The position numbers were made by a program, and so were the translations under genes. A stretch of 64,000 nt of DNA, taken from NCBI RefSeq assembly GCF_936916975.1, contig NZ_CAKZGO010000023.1, positions 177,184-241,183 of the forward strand, given 5' to 3'. This DNA is from an uncultured Dongia sp. Its GTDB lineage: Bacteria > Pseudomonadota > Alphaproteobacteria > Dongiales > Dongiaceae. Below the pieces are notes generated by a model. The model did not search any database, was not told the origin of the DNA, and saw only the letters and a list, made by a program, of their open reading frames with translations. Positions 8,146-16,786 of this stretch are shown one piece after another (within the stretch, counting starts at the first letter, position 1; each line of letters opens with the position of its first letter).

Positions 8146-9246
8146 ATGACCGCAGCCGATTCCATCATCTCGCTCAAGAATGTTTCGAAGCTGTTCGGTC
8201 CGGTACGTGCGGTCGACGATGTCAGCTTCGACATCAAGCGCGGTGAGTTCTTCTCGCTGCTCGGCCCCTCCGGCTGCGGCAAGACCACCTTGCTGCGCAT
8301 GCTGGCGGGCTTCGAGGTACCCACATTGGGCGCCATCCTGATCGATGGCCAGGACGTCTCGACCGTGCCGCCTTATGCCCGTCCGACCAATATGGTGTTC
8401 CAGAACTACGCCATCTTCCCGCATCTCAATGTCGGCGAGAACATTGCCTATGGCCTGCGCAAGAAGGGTCTCTCCAAGCCCGATCTCGCCCGCGTGGTGG
8501 AGGAGGCGCTGGAGCTGATCAAGATGCCGGGTTATGGCGCACGGGCCAGTCACCAGCTTTCGGGTGGCCAGCGGCAGCGCGTGGCATTGGCGCGCGCGCT
8601 GGTCTGCAAGCCCAAGGTGCTGCTGCTCGACGAGCCTTTGGGTGCCCTCGACAAGAAGCTGCGCGAGGAAATGCAGATTGAACTCCGCCAGATCCAGCGC
8701 TCGGTCGGCGTCACCTTCGTCTTCGTCACCCACGACCAGGAAGAGGCCTTGGCGCTCTCCGATCGGATCGCCGTCATGTCGCGCGGCAAGGCGTTGCAGA
8801 TCGATACCGCGACCCGCCTCTATGAGGCGCCGAGCTGCCGTGAAGTGGCGGAATTCATCGGCTCGATGAACTTCTTCCCGGGCACGCTGAAGACCGTTAA
8901 TAGCGGGATCGCGACCGTGGATGCGGGGCCGCTCGGCAGCCTGTCTGTGGCATTGAGCGCCGCTGCCCCAGCGCTCGGTTCATCTGTCGCGATCGCCGTG
9001 CGCCCGGAAAAGATGCGCCTCGCCTGGGCGCAACCGGCCGTCACCAGCAATGCGGTAGCCGGCAAGGTGAATGCAGAGGCATATTTCGGGGATCGCAGCC
9101 ATTACCACATCACGATCGATGGCCTGGCCGCACCCATCGCCGTCGCGCATCAGAAGATCGATCGCAGCCTCGACGATTCGAGTACCGTCGGTCGGCCGGT
9201 CTGGCTGAGCTGGCCCGACAATGCCGGCGTGCTGCTGAGCGAATAG
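8146..9246 (+). CDS. Polyamine-type ABC transporter ATP-binding protein (PotA/PotG-like)
   Basis: A 366-residue ATPase. Walker A GPSGCGKTT, Q-loop region VFQNYAIFPHLNV, signature LSGGQRQRVALARAL, Walker B VLLLDEPLGALD and the switch His in FVTHDQEEAL are all present. The C-terminal third (from about residue 240) is a TOBE-like regulatory domain seen in PotA. It starts four bases after the preceding stop codon. An in-frame GTG at 8107 would overlap the permease gene and is less likely. The gene ends six bases before the convergent serine hydrolase gene. Confidence 0.92.
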   Translation: MTAADSIISLKNVSKLFGPVRAVDDVSFDIKRGEFFSLLGPSGCGKTTLLRMLAGFEVPTLGAILIDGQDVSTVPPYARPTNMVFQNYAIFPHLNVGENIAYGLRKKGLSKPDLARVVEEALELIKMPGYGARASHQLSGGQRQRVALARALVCKPKVLLLDEPLGALDKKLREEMQIELRQIQRSVGVTFVFVTHDQEEALALSDRIAVMSRGKALQIDTATRLYEAPSCREVAEFIGSMNFFPGTLKTVNSGIATVDAGPLGSLSVALSAAAPALGSSVAIAVRPEKMRLAWAQPAVTSNAVAGKVNAEAYFGDRSHYHITIDGLAAPIAVAHQKIDRSLDDSSTVGRPVWLSWPDNAGVLLSE

Positions 9247-9252
9247 CGCCTA

Positions 9253-10458
9253 TCAGCCGGTTTGCGAGGCAATGGCCTTGAGGCCGGCAAGGATGTGACG
9301 GTCCATGGCATCATCCACCGGCAGTGGCTGCGACGACACTTTGATGATAACGGTTTCGCCCTTACGGTCGACATAGATCCACTGGCCATGGATGCCGATA
9401 GCGCAGAAGGCTTCACGCGCTTCGTCAACGATGTACCATTTGCTGCGATACTTGCCGTCCTTGATGAGGCCGGTCATGTCGCCGCGGGACCAGGCACCCT
9501 TATCGCCATTCTTCATAATGTCGTCGATCCAGGCACGCGGCACGATCGTCTTGCCGCCGACGGTCCCATGATGACGCATCATCTCGCCAAAGCGGCCGAG
9601 ATCGCGCAATGTGGCGCTGATGCCGCCGGCCGTCCGCGCGGCACCCAGACGGTCGACCGTCACATAAGCCGGCATTTCGGCACCGATATGTTGCCAGATG
9701 CCCTCGCTCAGCAGGTCGGCGAGCTTGCGGCCCGACGCACGCTCCAGCAGCCAGCCAAGAAGATCGGAATTGGGTGAGACATAGTGGAAGGTGCGGCCAT
9801 GCTCACCTTCCGCTCGACGGGCCGAGGCAAGGAAGCTGCGCAGATCGCTGGCAGCGGCCGGATCCGCGACCGGGTTCCACCCGCTGGCAAGGCGATAGCG
9901 CATGAAATCGCCCTTTGGGTCGAGATAATCCTCGGTGAAGTCGATCGCGACGGTCATGTCCAGCACCTGCCGCACTGTGGCGTCGCCGTAAGCGGAGCCC
10001 TTGGTCTCGGGCAAATAATGTGCGACCGGCAGGCTCGGATCCAGCTGCCCGCTTGCTACCAGCAGGCCGGCGAGGCTGCCGGTGATCGACTTGCTGACCG
10101 AGAACACGATATGCGGGCGGTGTGCTGCCAGCGCGGCGGCATAATGCTCGGTCACGATGCGGCCTTGACGCAGCACCAGGAAGCCGTCGGTAAAGGTGTC
10201 GGCAATCATGGTGCCGACCGTCCCGTCCTTGCCGTCGCTCGTCCGGTAGCCGATCTTGCTGAGATCGGCGAGGGCGCTGGGAAGCGCCGTCACATGTGCC
10301 GGGTCATGGGCGATGATGGCGCTGGGGATGATTTCCGACACATGGCTGAACGCCCAGCGGTTGAACGGCGCCAGGCGCCAGTTCGCCAGTGTCACCTGCT
10401 TGTCGGCCGGGGCGGGCGATCCCTGCATCAGCTCGGCTTCAAACGGCATCCCATCCAT
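9253..10458 (-). CDS. Serine hydrolase, class C beta-lactamase/6-aminohexanoate-dimer hydrolase fold
   Basis: A 401-residue protein of the beta-lactamase class C/NylB fold. S120-V-S-K123 is the nucleophile motif, and YVSPNSDLLGW carries the Tyr of the second catalytic motif. HGQWIYVDRKGE near the C-terminus takes the place of the KTG-like third motif. No signal peptide is seen, so it is probably cytoplasmic, unlike true beta-lactamases. Such proteins hydrolyse amides or esters; the physiological substrate cannot be told from sequence. It stands alone, convergent with the polyamine transporter ATPase. Confidence 0.85.
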   Translation of the reverse strand: MDGMPFEAELMQGSPAPADKQVTLANWRLAPFNRWAFSHVSEIIPSAIIAHDPAHVTALPSALADLSKIGYRTSDGKDGTVGTMIADTFTDGFLVLRQGRIVTEHYAAALAAHRPHIVFSVSKSITGSLAGLLVASGQLDPSLPVAHYLPETKGSAYGDATVRQVLDMTVAIDFTEDYLDPKGDFMRYRLASGWNPVADPAAASDLRSFLASARRAEGEHGRTFHYVSPNSDLLGWLLERASGRKLADLLSEGIWQHIGAEMPAYVTVDRLGAARTAGGISATLRDLGRFGEMMRHHGTVGGKTIVPRAWIDDIMKNGDKGAWSRGDMTGLIKDGKYRSKWYIVDEAREAFCAIGIHGQWIYVDRKGETVIIKVSSQPLPVDDAMDRHILAGLKAIASQTG

Positions 10459-10538
10459 CGCGGCACCCTTTTGCGGAATTTGCCCCGCAATCTAGCTCCG
10501 CCGACCCACCCCCGCCAAGGCGAATTGCACATAAAATG

Positions 10539-10570
10539 ACCCGCTCCAGCGGCCCGGCGCTGGAGCGGGT
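10539..10570 (-). terminator. Rho-independent terminator of the TonB receptor gene
   Basis: ACCCGCTCCAGCG (10539-10551) pairs perfectly with 10558-10570 around a six-base loop. Read on the minus strand the hairpin is followed by CATTTTATG, a moderate U-tract. It lies 26 bases after the stop of the TonB receptor gene and upstream of the serine hydrolase gene. Confidence 0.7.
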
Positions 10571-10596
10571 TAGGGAACAGGGGTGCTGGCCGTTAG

Positions 10597-12690
10597 CTAG
10601 AAAGACATGCCGTAGCTGATCGCAACCCGATAATCGCGACCGGGCGCCTCCTCTTCCGCGAGGTAGCGGAGGTAGGAATTGTCGAACACGTTGTCGATGC
10701 CGGCATCGACTCGGAAGCCTTTAAGCACACCTTCTTCCGGCGCCCAGCCGGCGAACAGCCCGACAACATGATACCCATCGGTGCCAAGAGCATCTTCCGG
10801 CGTGCGATTTTGTGCCCAGGCAAACTCATTGCTGACGCCGAAGCTGACATCCCAGGCCGGTAGCTTGCCGCCCACAACCAGCATCAGCTTGTCTGCCGGG
10901 ATCGAGAGCAGCGGTTCGTCGTCGGTCTTGTTGGTACCGCGAACGCGGGAATAGCCGCCGTTGAAAAAGACATAATCTGAATCGTAGCTGAGGGTCACTT
11001 CGATACCGTCGATTTCCGCCCGCGGTACGTTGACCGGCGTTGTGGTGAAGACCATGGGTGGAATGAAATCCATGACCACATCGCCATCGATGAAATCCTT
11101 GGCCTTGGTGGTGTAGTAGGCGGCATGGAAGCGGATGCCGTCATCTGGCAGCATGACGTCATCGAAGTTGAGGCGCAGGCCACCTTCCCAGGTCTTTGCG
11201 GTTTCCGGCTTCAGGTCGGGATTTGGAACGAAGACGTTGTTGGCGCCGGGAAAGATATTGAAATGCGTGCCGCCGATATAGAGCTCAGTCACGGACGGTG
11301 CACGGTAGCCTTCCGCGTAGCTGGCATAAAGCGACAGCCAATCCAATGTGTGCCAGTCCACGGCGATCTTGGGCGATATCCGGTCGTCCGACTGATCGGA
11401 GAAATCGCCCGATGGCTGGCTCTTGTAATAGTCCCAGCGTACGCCGGGCGTGACGCTGATCTGCTCGAACAGTTCCAGCTCATACTGGGCGTAGATGCCG
11501 ACGACATCCTGCGTTGCGTCAGGAAACTGTGCGCGCTTTTCGCCGTCGACACGGCCCTTGCCGGTATCATGGTAATATTCCGTGCCGAAAGTAATGGCAT
11601 GATGAATGGCCGTGCTGTCGAACTCGAACGTATTGAAGAGGTCGAAGCCGGTGGTGGTCAACTCCGTCGTCGTGACCCGGTCATAGCCTTCGCCGTCATC
11701 CTTGACGTCGGTATCGTCCCGATAGACCGTCGCCTTCAGGTTGATCAGATCTGTATCCGGTGAATCGAACGCATAACTCAGCGTCGCCGTGCTCTTGTCG
11801 ATCTCGTGGTCGGCATCGTAGATCGTGTTGAGGTTGTCGACATCGGTCGCTTCGATATCCTCGTTATTGCTATAGAGCAGGCCGGACAGCTCGATCCGGT
11901 GACCTTCCGCCGGGCTGATGCCCAGTTTCGCGAGGCCACTCAGGATATCCACTTCGGTATGATCGATGTTGAGCCCCGATCCGCCCTCGTAATCCTGACT
12001 GTCGCGCCATACCGCGCTGCCGATGAAATCCACCTCGTCGATCGGCCGTAGCGCCACGATGCCGGAGAGCGACGGCTCGTCATTGACCGAGTGAAAGCCG
12101 GCCTTGGCGCGGAACCCGATCGTGTCGCCGTCATCCAGGAAATCCTCAGCGTCCTTGGTTTCGAGCGCGATGACGCCGCCGATGGCGCCGCTGCCATAGA
12201 GCGTCGATCCTGCACCCTTCATGACCTCGATGCGCTTGATCATCTCCGGATCGACGAACATCGTGCCGCCATGGCCGGAGCCGATGTTCTGCCTTGCGCC
12301 GTCGATCGTCATAAGTACGCGGTTCGTGCCCCAGCCGGTCGAGCCCATGCCGCGGATGTTGGGCTGGCTATCCGATCCCTTGGGGCCGCCCTCGATCTCG
12401 ACGCCGGGCAGATCGTTGAGCGCGTCGCCGATGGTCAGCGGCTGCTTCCGGTCCAGCTGTTCCTGGTCGATGACGTCGATGCTGGCCGGCACCTCGCCTT
12501 GCTCGCGCGGCATCTTGGTGGCCGTCACCGTGAGGGGATCGAGCTCCGTTGGTGCCTTGCCGTCAGCCTCGGCCTCCGCCGGCGGAAGGAGCGGCTCGTC
12601 GGTTTCCTGGGCCAGGGCGGGCCATGGTGTCAGGACAAGTGACAGCAGGGCGGTGCTCGCCCATAGATGCAGATGGCGGCGGGAAGACAT
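10597..12690 (-). CDS. TonB-dependent outer-membrane receptor, heme/hemoglobin type
   Basis: A 697-residue outer-membrane receptor. Residues 1-27 are a signal peptide (STALLSLVLTPWPALAQ). The plug domain follows with DPLTVTATKMP as a TonB-box-like segment, then IGDALNDLPGVEI and IKRIEVMKGAGSTLYGSGAIGG. The barrel ends with the aromatic residue Phe (ISYGMSF). YRAPSVTELY and VPNPDLKPET correspond to the FRAP and NPNL boxes of heme receptors, with a His between them (GGTHFN), as in HemR/HmuR. No heme ABC transporter genes are adjacent. A possible Fur/Irr box lies about 125 bases upstream. Alternative: a substrate related to the neighbouring polysaccharide-lyase-like gene. Confidence 0.88.
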   Translation of the reverse strand: MSSRRHLHLWASTALLSLVLTPWPALAQETDEPLLPPAEAEADGKAPTELDPLTVTATKMPREQGEVPASIDVIDQEQLDRKQPLTIGDALNDLPGVEIEGGPKGSDSQPNIRGMGSTGWGTNRVLMTIDGARQNIGSGHGGTMFVDPEMIKRIEVMKGAGSTLYGSGAIGGVIALETKDAEDFLDDGDTIGFRAKAGFHSVNDEPSLSGIVALRPIDEVDFIGSAVWRDSQDYEGGSGLNIDHTEVDILSGLAKLGISPAEGHRIELSGLLYSNNEDIEATDVDNLNTIYDADHEIDKSTATLSYAFDSPDTDLINLKATVYRDDTDVKDDGEGYDRVTTTELTTTGFDLFNTFEFDSTAIHHAITFGTEYYHDTGKGRVDGEKRAQFPDATQDVVGIYAQYELELFEQISVTPGVRWDYYKSQPSGDFSDQSDDRISPKIAVDWHTLDWLSLYASYAEGYRAPSVTELYIGGTHFNIFPGANNVFVPNPDLKPETAKTWEGGLRLNFDDVMLPDDGIRFHAAYYTTKAKDFIDGDVVMDFIPPMVFTTTPVNVPRAEIDGIEVTLSYDSDYVFFNGGYSRVRGTNKTDDEPLLSIPADKLMLVVGGKLPAWDVSFGVSNEFAWAQNRTPEDALGTDGYHVVGLFAGWAPEEGVLKGFRVDAGIDNVFDNSYLRYLAEEEAPGRDYRVAISYGMSF

Positions 12691-12814
12691 GGTTGAACCT
12701 CCAGAGCTCGAGCGAGGAAAGACCTGGCTTGGCTCTGGCTCGCCCCTATGGGGCGCTGTGCTGGCTCGCTAGGCGAAAGGTCGAAGCCGCGCGCGGATGA
12801 GGCGCAGCCGGCTA

Positions 12815-12833
12815 TTTAAGAATCGTTCGCAAA
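12815..12833 (-). promoter_or_regulatory. Possible Fur/Irr-type iron box upstream of TonB receptor
   Basis: On the minus strand TTTGCGAACGATTCTTAAA resembles the 7-1-7 iron boxes of alphaproteobacteria, but only about four of the seven paired positions are symmetric. It lies about 125 bases upstream of the receptor start and fits the heme-receptor motifs of that protein. A guess from appearance and context. Confidence 0.4.
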
Positions 12834-12881
12834 TAGGTTTTACCGCCCACCACATCTGCAGGCAAGATCATTGTTGCGCCG

Positions 12882-13862
12882 CTATTGTTGCGAATGGGGC
12901 AGGGACGGATCGACTTCCGCGAAGCTCGCACCCCTGGCGAGGTTGTCCAGATAGACCGTGGTGGCGAACGAGGCTGGATCGCGATACGGCCCGAACTTGA
13001 AATATTGCGGCTGGCCGGCAGCACCCCCGTGGCCGATGAAGCCGGTGGCACGCGCGACCAGCTGGCCATTAGCCCATACCTCCACCGTGCCGTTCTCACC
13101 GCCTTTGACGCGGAAGACGAGATCGGTCCATTGCCCAAACGGGTCCGGCAGATAGGCCAGGCGCTCGATGGCGATCGGCTGTGCTGGTGTCAGCGGAATC
13201 TGCGGACCTCCAAGCTTTGGTTCGCAACGCGTCGGCGTCGTGCGTTTCAACCCTTCCGCCAGCGCCATATCCTCCTCGAAGGCGAGGAGCAGCTTGCAGC
13301 CATAGGGTCGGCCCGTCGCCGGATCGCGTTCCGCCGCATCCACATCCAGCGTCACATGATAATGGCCGCCAGTGAAGCGCTGTGCCACGAACGGGCTGTC
13401 GTCGATCGGCGCCTTCCACTGGCCGATCACCAGCCGCGTATCGTCGCCCTTCGGCGCGCTCACTCGGTCGATCCACATGGAGAAGCCGTAATAGAGATCG
13501 TCGCCGAATTTCGGGCCGAGATCGAAGCTCTCCCAGATCTCCGCCCGCTCTTTTTCATCCGGCGTGTATTCCGCATAGCGCCCTTCGACCAGGCAGGAGG
13601 TTGCCTTGGGCACCCAGGTCGCCGTCCCGAACACCGGCTCTCGAATGCGCAGCTTCAGCGATTTCTCACCGGTCCGCGCGCGCTCGCGGCTCAGCGATAT
13701 CTGTCCTTCAGGCCTTTCGCAGGGCACGAAGGCGGCAGCAAACCCCACCGCCTCGAAACCTTCGCGCAGTGGTGGCGCATCTGCGCCATACGCGACACTC
13801 GTCGTCGCGACCAGCAGGCTGGCCGCCAACGTCCACCGCATCATGTCAGGGAGCGGAGACAT
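12882..13862 (-). CDS. Secreted polysaccharide-lyase-like protein (heparin lyase I fold family)
   Basis: A 326-residue protein with an N-terminal signal peptide (TLAASLLVATTSVAYGAD). The body looks like the polysaccharide lyase family of Pfam PF14099: an early GEKSLKLRIRE strand, WESFDLGPKFGDDLYYGFSMWID, GQWKAPIDDSPFVAQRF, GQWTDLVFRVK and YFKFGPYRD, the last being a typical near-C-terminal block. A jelly-roll fold acting on polysaccharide in the periplasm or outside is expected. Catalytic residues are not certain by eye. It is upstream of the TonB receptor on the same strand but separated by about 190 bases with a possible separate promoter. Confidence 0.6.
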   Translation of the reverse strand: MSPLPDMMRWTLAASLLVATTSVAYGADAPPLREGFEAVGFAAAFVPCERPEGQISLSRERARTGEKSLKLRIREPVFGTATWVPKATSCLVEGRYAEYTPDEKERAEIWESFDLGPKFGDDLYYGFSMWIDRVSAPKGDDTRLVIGQWKAPIDDSPFVAQRFTGGHYHVTLDVDAAERDPATGRPYGCKLLLAFEEDMALAEGLKRTTPTRCEPKLGGPQIPLTPAQPIAIERLAYLPDPFGQWTDLVFRVKGGENGTVEVWANGQLVARATGFIGHGGAAGQPQYFKFGPYRDPASFATTVYLDNLARGASFAEVDPSLPHSQQ

Positions 13863-13874
13863 GATGCGCCCGGT

Positions 13875-14273
13875 TCACACGAGTTGCAGGACAATGAGGA
13901 TGAGGCCGACCATGGAAACCGCCCAGGTGCCGGTCCGCAACCACGGAATGCCCGCCAGATAGATGATCGCATAGGCAAGCCGAGCCCAGAAGAACAGCTG
14001 CGCACCCACGGCGGTCATCGAATTCAAATGACCGGTCGCGTGTGCCACCAGCACCACGGCGGCAAATAGTGCCAGATTCTCCAGCATGTTGCGATGCGCC
14101 CGGGTCGCGCGGCCGGCAAGGCCGGTAAGCTCCGGCATATTGTCACGATTGCCCGCCAGCGCCGGCAGGCCGACCTGCAACTGCGTGGTGGCGGCCGCCA
14201 CGAGCATCTGTGCAATGCATAGGATGACGGTCCAGACCAGCAAACCGAGTTCGGTCGAAATTTCCCCAGGCAT
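13875..14273 (-). CDS. MAPEG family membrane protein
   Basis: 132 residues with four hydrophobic segments. RATRAHRNMLENLALFAAVVLVA is the MAPEG signature (HxNxxE helix, seen here as HRNMLEN). FWARLAYAIIYLAGIPWLRT is the other conserved block. Eukaryotic members are glutathione-dependent enzymes; bacterial ones of this short type are mostly uncharacterised. ATG 14273 is preceded by GGGAGGTCAAC, a strong ribosome binding site. It is 12 bases upstream of the polysaccharide-lyase-like gene on the same strand, so the two may be co-transcribed. Confidence 0.85.
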   Translation of the reverse strand: MPGEISTELGLLVWTVILCIAQMLVAAATTQLQVGLPALAGNRDNMPELTGLAGRATRAHRNMLENLALFAAVVLVAHATGHLNSMTAVGAQLFFWARLAYAIIYLAGIPWLRTGTWAVSMVGLILIVLQLV

Positions 14274-14402
14274 GTTGACCTCCCAAAAAGCGGCCGGCAA
14301 TCGACCTTGGTCGCTGCCATCATAACTTTGGTTCAAGCAGGTGGGTAGGCCCAGGCGATTTGGCGGGGTTCGATCCGCACAGGACTGGGGAACAACGTCG
14401 GC

Positions 14403-14624
14403 GTGGCCATTGCCTGTGCACGGCGCACCCAGGACATTAACCGGGGCACTCTCGTTATCGCGCTGCTCGCTTTCGGCTACGGTACCTTCCATTGGTCCGT
14501 GGCACTCGCCTGCGGCCTTATCGTGACCGGCGCCCTGATCGCCGCGAAGGACATGATTTGGCAACGCCGAAAAGCGCCGATGTCGTCCACCACAGGACAG
14601 AACGACAACGCTGCTCGGCGGTAA
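14403..14624 (+). CDS. Possible small membrane protein (doubtful)
   Basis: A 73-codon frame starting with GTG. The centre, TLVIALLAFGYGTFHWSVALACGLIVTGALIAAKD, would be two membrane segments separated by a short His/Trp turn, followed by a basic tail WQRRKAP, which is a protein-like pattern. There is no convincing ribosome binding site (GGGGA eleven bases upstream) and no recognised family. It may be a real small gene or a remnant. Confidence 0.35.
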   Translation: MAIACARRTQDINRGTLVIALLAFGYGTFHWSVALACGLIVTGALIAAKDMIWQRRKAPMSSTTGQNDNAARR

Positions 14625-14650
14625 AAGCAACGGCGCAATATATCTCGCGA

Positions 14651-14690
14651 AACTCGTCATGCCCGGACTTGATCCGGGCATCCACGCCTT
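14651..14690. repeat. Dispersed palindromic repeat of alphaproteobacterial type
   Basis: ATGCCCGGA (14659-14667) and TCCGGGCAT (14673-14681) form a perfect 9-bp hairpin around CTTGA. The extended sequence, GTCATGCCCGGACTTGATCC and onward to the CATCCACG end, is a form I recognise as an abundant intergenic repeat in many alphaproteobacterial genomes. Only one copy was noticed in this window. It lies in the gap upstream of the aminoglycoside phosphotransferase-like gene. Confidence 0.7.
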
Positions 14691-14843
14691 CAACTGCCGC
14701 GTTGGGCCCAGCCTGTCGGGTTCAGAGATGGGCCCGCGAATGACGGATGGAAGTGCTCAAAGCCGCCCGTTCTTGCTTAGCATTCTATCGCTAAGGCCCG
14801 TAGACTATGTTGTCCAGAAGGCATCATCCGGTAATGAAGCGCG

Positions 14844-15626
14844 ATGTTCGACAGATATATTGACCTCTGGCAACTGGCGATCGATGGCGACCCAATTGTC
14901 ACGTCGAATGGCCATCTGTTGCCCGTTCGGCACGGCGGTGCTGCCGCAATGCTCAAGGTGGCAATGGACGTCGAGGAGAGGCGCGGATCCTTTCTCATGT
15001 CTTGGTGGGCTGGTAATGGTGCAGCGCGCGTTATTGCGAGAACAGATGATGCGGTGCTGTTGGAAAGGGCGACTGGTAAGCGATCTCTGACCGAACTAAG
15101 CCGATGCGGGCAGGACGACCAAGCGACACAGATAATTTGTGAAACCATTGCTAGGCTTCATCAGTCACATGCCGGTCCGCCGCCCGAACTAATCTCTCTT
15201 GAGCGATGGTTCGATGGTTTGCGCGCGGCCGCAACCCGCGACAATGGAATTTTTGCGCGGTCCGCTACAATGGCAGAGAGTTTATTGTCAGAACCGCTCG
15301 ACACCACAGTTCTTCACGGTGACATTCATCATGGGAACATCCTCGATTTCGGGCAACGCGGATGGCTGGCAATTGATCCTAAAGGATTGATTGGGGAGCG
15401 ATACTTCGACTACGCGAATTTGTTCTGCAATCCAGACACCGCACCATCTCACTTCAAAAGGAGACTCGATGTGGTAGCGGCGGCAGCAATCCTTGACCGC
15501 ACGAGACTGCTTCAATGGATTGCCTCATGGGCGGCTCTATCGGCCGCCTGGTTCTTGGAGGAGGGGATGTCACCGCAGAGCAGGATCACAATCGCAGAAA
15601 TGGCTCTTGAGGAACTGGCCGACTAA
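14844..15626 (+). CDS. Aminoglycoside/hydroxyurea phosphotransferase family protein, APH(6)/streptomycin 6-kinase-like
   Basis: A 260-residue kinase. MLK at 36-38 supplies the ATP-binding Lys, HGDIHHGN at 158-165 is the catalytic loop with Asp160, and IDPKGLIGE at 177-185 holds the metal-binding Asp. The order and wording of the blocks (MSWWAGNGAARVIARTDDAVLLERA, then LHGDIHHGNIL, then LAIDPKGLIGE, then LSAAW) parallel StrB-type APH(6) streptomycin kinases. Resistance is not proven: chromosomal homologues often have unknown substrates. The gene appears more AT-rich in codon choice than its neighbours and stands alone beside a dispersed repeat, hinting at acquisition. Confidence 0.85.
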   Translation: MFDRYIDLWQLAIDGDPIVTSNGHLLPVRHGGAAAMLKVAMDVEERRGSFLMSWWAGNGAARVIARTDDAVLLERATGKRSLTELSRCGQDDQATQIICETIARLHQSHAGPPPELISLERWFDGLRAAATRDNGIFARSATMAESLLSEPLDTTVLHGDIHHGNILDFGQRGWLAIDPKGLIGERYFDYANLFCNPDTAPSHFKRRLDVVAAAAILDRTRLLQWIASWAALSAAWFLEEGMSPQSRITIAEMALEELAD

Positions 15627-15689
15627 ATATCGAGGATGCGCACTTTCTGGTCCATGGTCTGCACCATGCCCATTGCTCTCCAAAGAAAA

Positions 15690-15715
15690 CCCCCAGACCA
15701 TTTCTGATCTGGGGG
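15690..15715 (-). terminator. Rho-independent terminator of gap
   Basis: CCCCCAGA (15690-15697) pairs with TCTGGGGG (15708-15715) around a ten-base loop. On the minus strand the stem is followed by TTTTCTTT. It lies 27 bases after the gap stop codon and so ends the tkt-gap transcript. Confidence 0.85.
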
Positions 15716-15741
15716 GCAATCCTCTGCGCTATCGCGGCGTC

Positions 15742-16749
15742 TTAGCCGAGCTTGCCGACCGCGGCGGCGACATCGCACATGCGGTTCGAGAAGCCCCATT
15801 CGTTGTCGTACCAGGCGAGGACGCGCACGAAGGTGCCGTCGATGACCTTGGTCTGCGACAGGTCGAAGGTCGAGCTGTGCGGGTTGTGGTTGAAGTCGAT
15901 CGAGACCAGCGGCTGGTCGTTGGTGCCAAGGATGCCTTTCAGCGGACCATTGGCGGCCTTGATGATCGCGGCGTTGACCTTCTCTGCCGTCGTTGCCTTC
16001 TTGGAGACGAACTTGAAATCGACCACCGAGACGTTCGGGGTCGGCACGCGGATCGAGGTGCCGTCGAGCTTGCCGGCGAGTTCCGGCATGACCAGGCCCA
16101 CAGCCTTCGCGGCACCCGTCGTGGTCGGGATCATGCTCAGGGCTGCGGCACGGCCGCGATAGAGGTCCTTGTGCATGGTGTCGAGTGTCGGCTGGTCACC
16201 GGTGTAGGAATGGATCGTCGTCATGAAGCCATGCTCGATGCCCAGCGCCTTGTGCAGCACATAGGCGACCGGCGTCAGGCAATTGGTGGTGCAGGACGCG
16301 TTGGATATGACGGTGTGCGACTTCTTCAGCTTGCTGTGGTTGACGCCGTAGACGACGGTGATGTCGGCATTGGTGGCGGGGGCGGAAATCAGCACGCGCT
16401 TGGCGCCGGCGGCGATATGCAGCTTGGCCTTTTCCTTATCCGTGAAGAGGCCCGTGCATTCGGCGACCACGTCGACCTTGAGGGCCTTCCACGGCAGCTT
16501 CGCGGGATCACGCTCGGCGCTGACATTGATCCAGCCACGGCCGACATCCATGGCGCCTTCCTTGGTCTTCACGGTGCCGTTGAAAGTCCCATGCACGGAA
16601 TCATAGCGGAAGAGATGGGCATTGGTTTCGACCGGACCCAGATCGTTGATGCCGACCACCTCGATGTCCTTGCGACCCGATTCCATCATCGCGCGGAGGA
16701 CGAGACGGCCGATGCGGCCGAATCCATTGATCGCTACCCGAATTGCCAT
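15742..16749 (-). CDS. gap: Type I glyceraldehyde-3-phosphate dehydrogenase
   Basis: 335 residues, the usual length. GFGRIGR at 9-15 is the nucleotide-binding loop, and GINDL at 33-37 with its Asp suggests NAD preference. SNASCTTNC places the catalytic Cys at 153. The C-terminal block is [13 protein letters not shown]. It oxidises glyceraldehyde 3-phosphate to 1,3-bisphosphoglycerate in glycolysis/gluconeogenesis. It follows tkt by 37 bases on the same strand, a common alphaproteobacterial pairing; the usual pgk is not next, and a strong terminator follows instead. Confidence 0.97.
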   Translation of the reverse strand: MAIRVAINGFGRIGRLVLRAMMESGRKDIEVVGINDLGPVETNAHLFRYDSVHGTFNGTVKTKEGAMDVGRGWINVSAERDPAKLPWKALKVDVVAECTGLFTDKEKAKLHIAAGAKRVLISAPATNADITVVYGVNHSKLKKSHTVISNASCTTNCLTPVAYVLHKALGIEHGFMTTIHSYTGDQPTLDTMHKDLYRGRAAALSMIPTTTGAAKAVGLVMPELAGKLDGTSIRVPTPNVSVVDFKFVSKKATTAEKVNAAIIKAANGPLKGILGTNDQPLVSIDFNHNPHSSTFDLSQTKVIDGTFVRVLAWYDNEWGFSNRMCDVAAAVGKLG

Positions 16750-16786
16750 GTGATGAACCTTTCCTAAATCCGATGAGTACGATGTA

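Noticed and set aside
12691..12881. Possible cobalamin riboswitch upstream of the TonB receptor
   Set aside because: The conserved B12-box (GCCACTG-type) and the expected stem order are not present; a Fur/Irr-like box is the more plausible element.
14360..14380. tRNA T-arm-like GGGGTTCGATCC
   Set aside because: No matching acceptor stem, D-arm or anticodon arm can be placed in the surrounding 80 bases.
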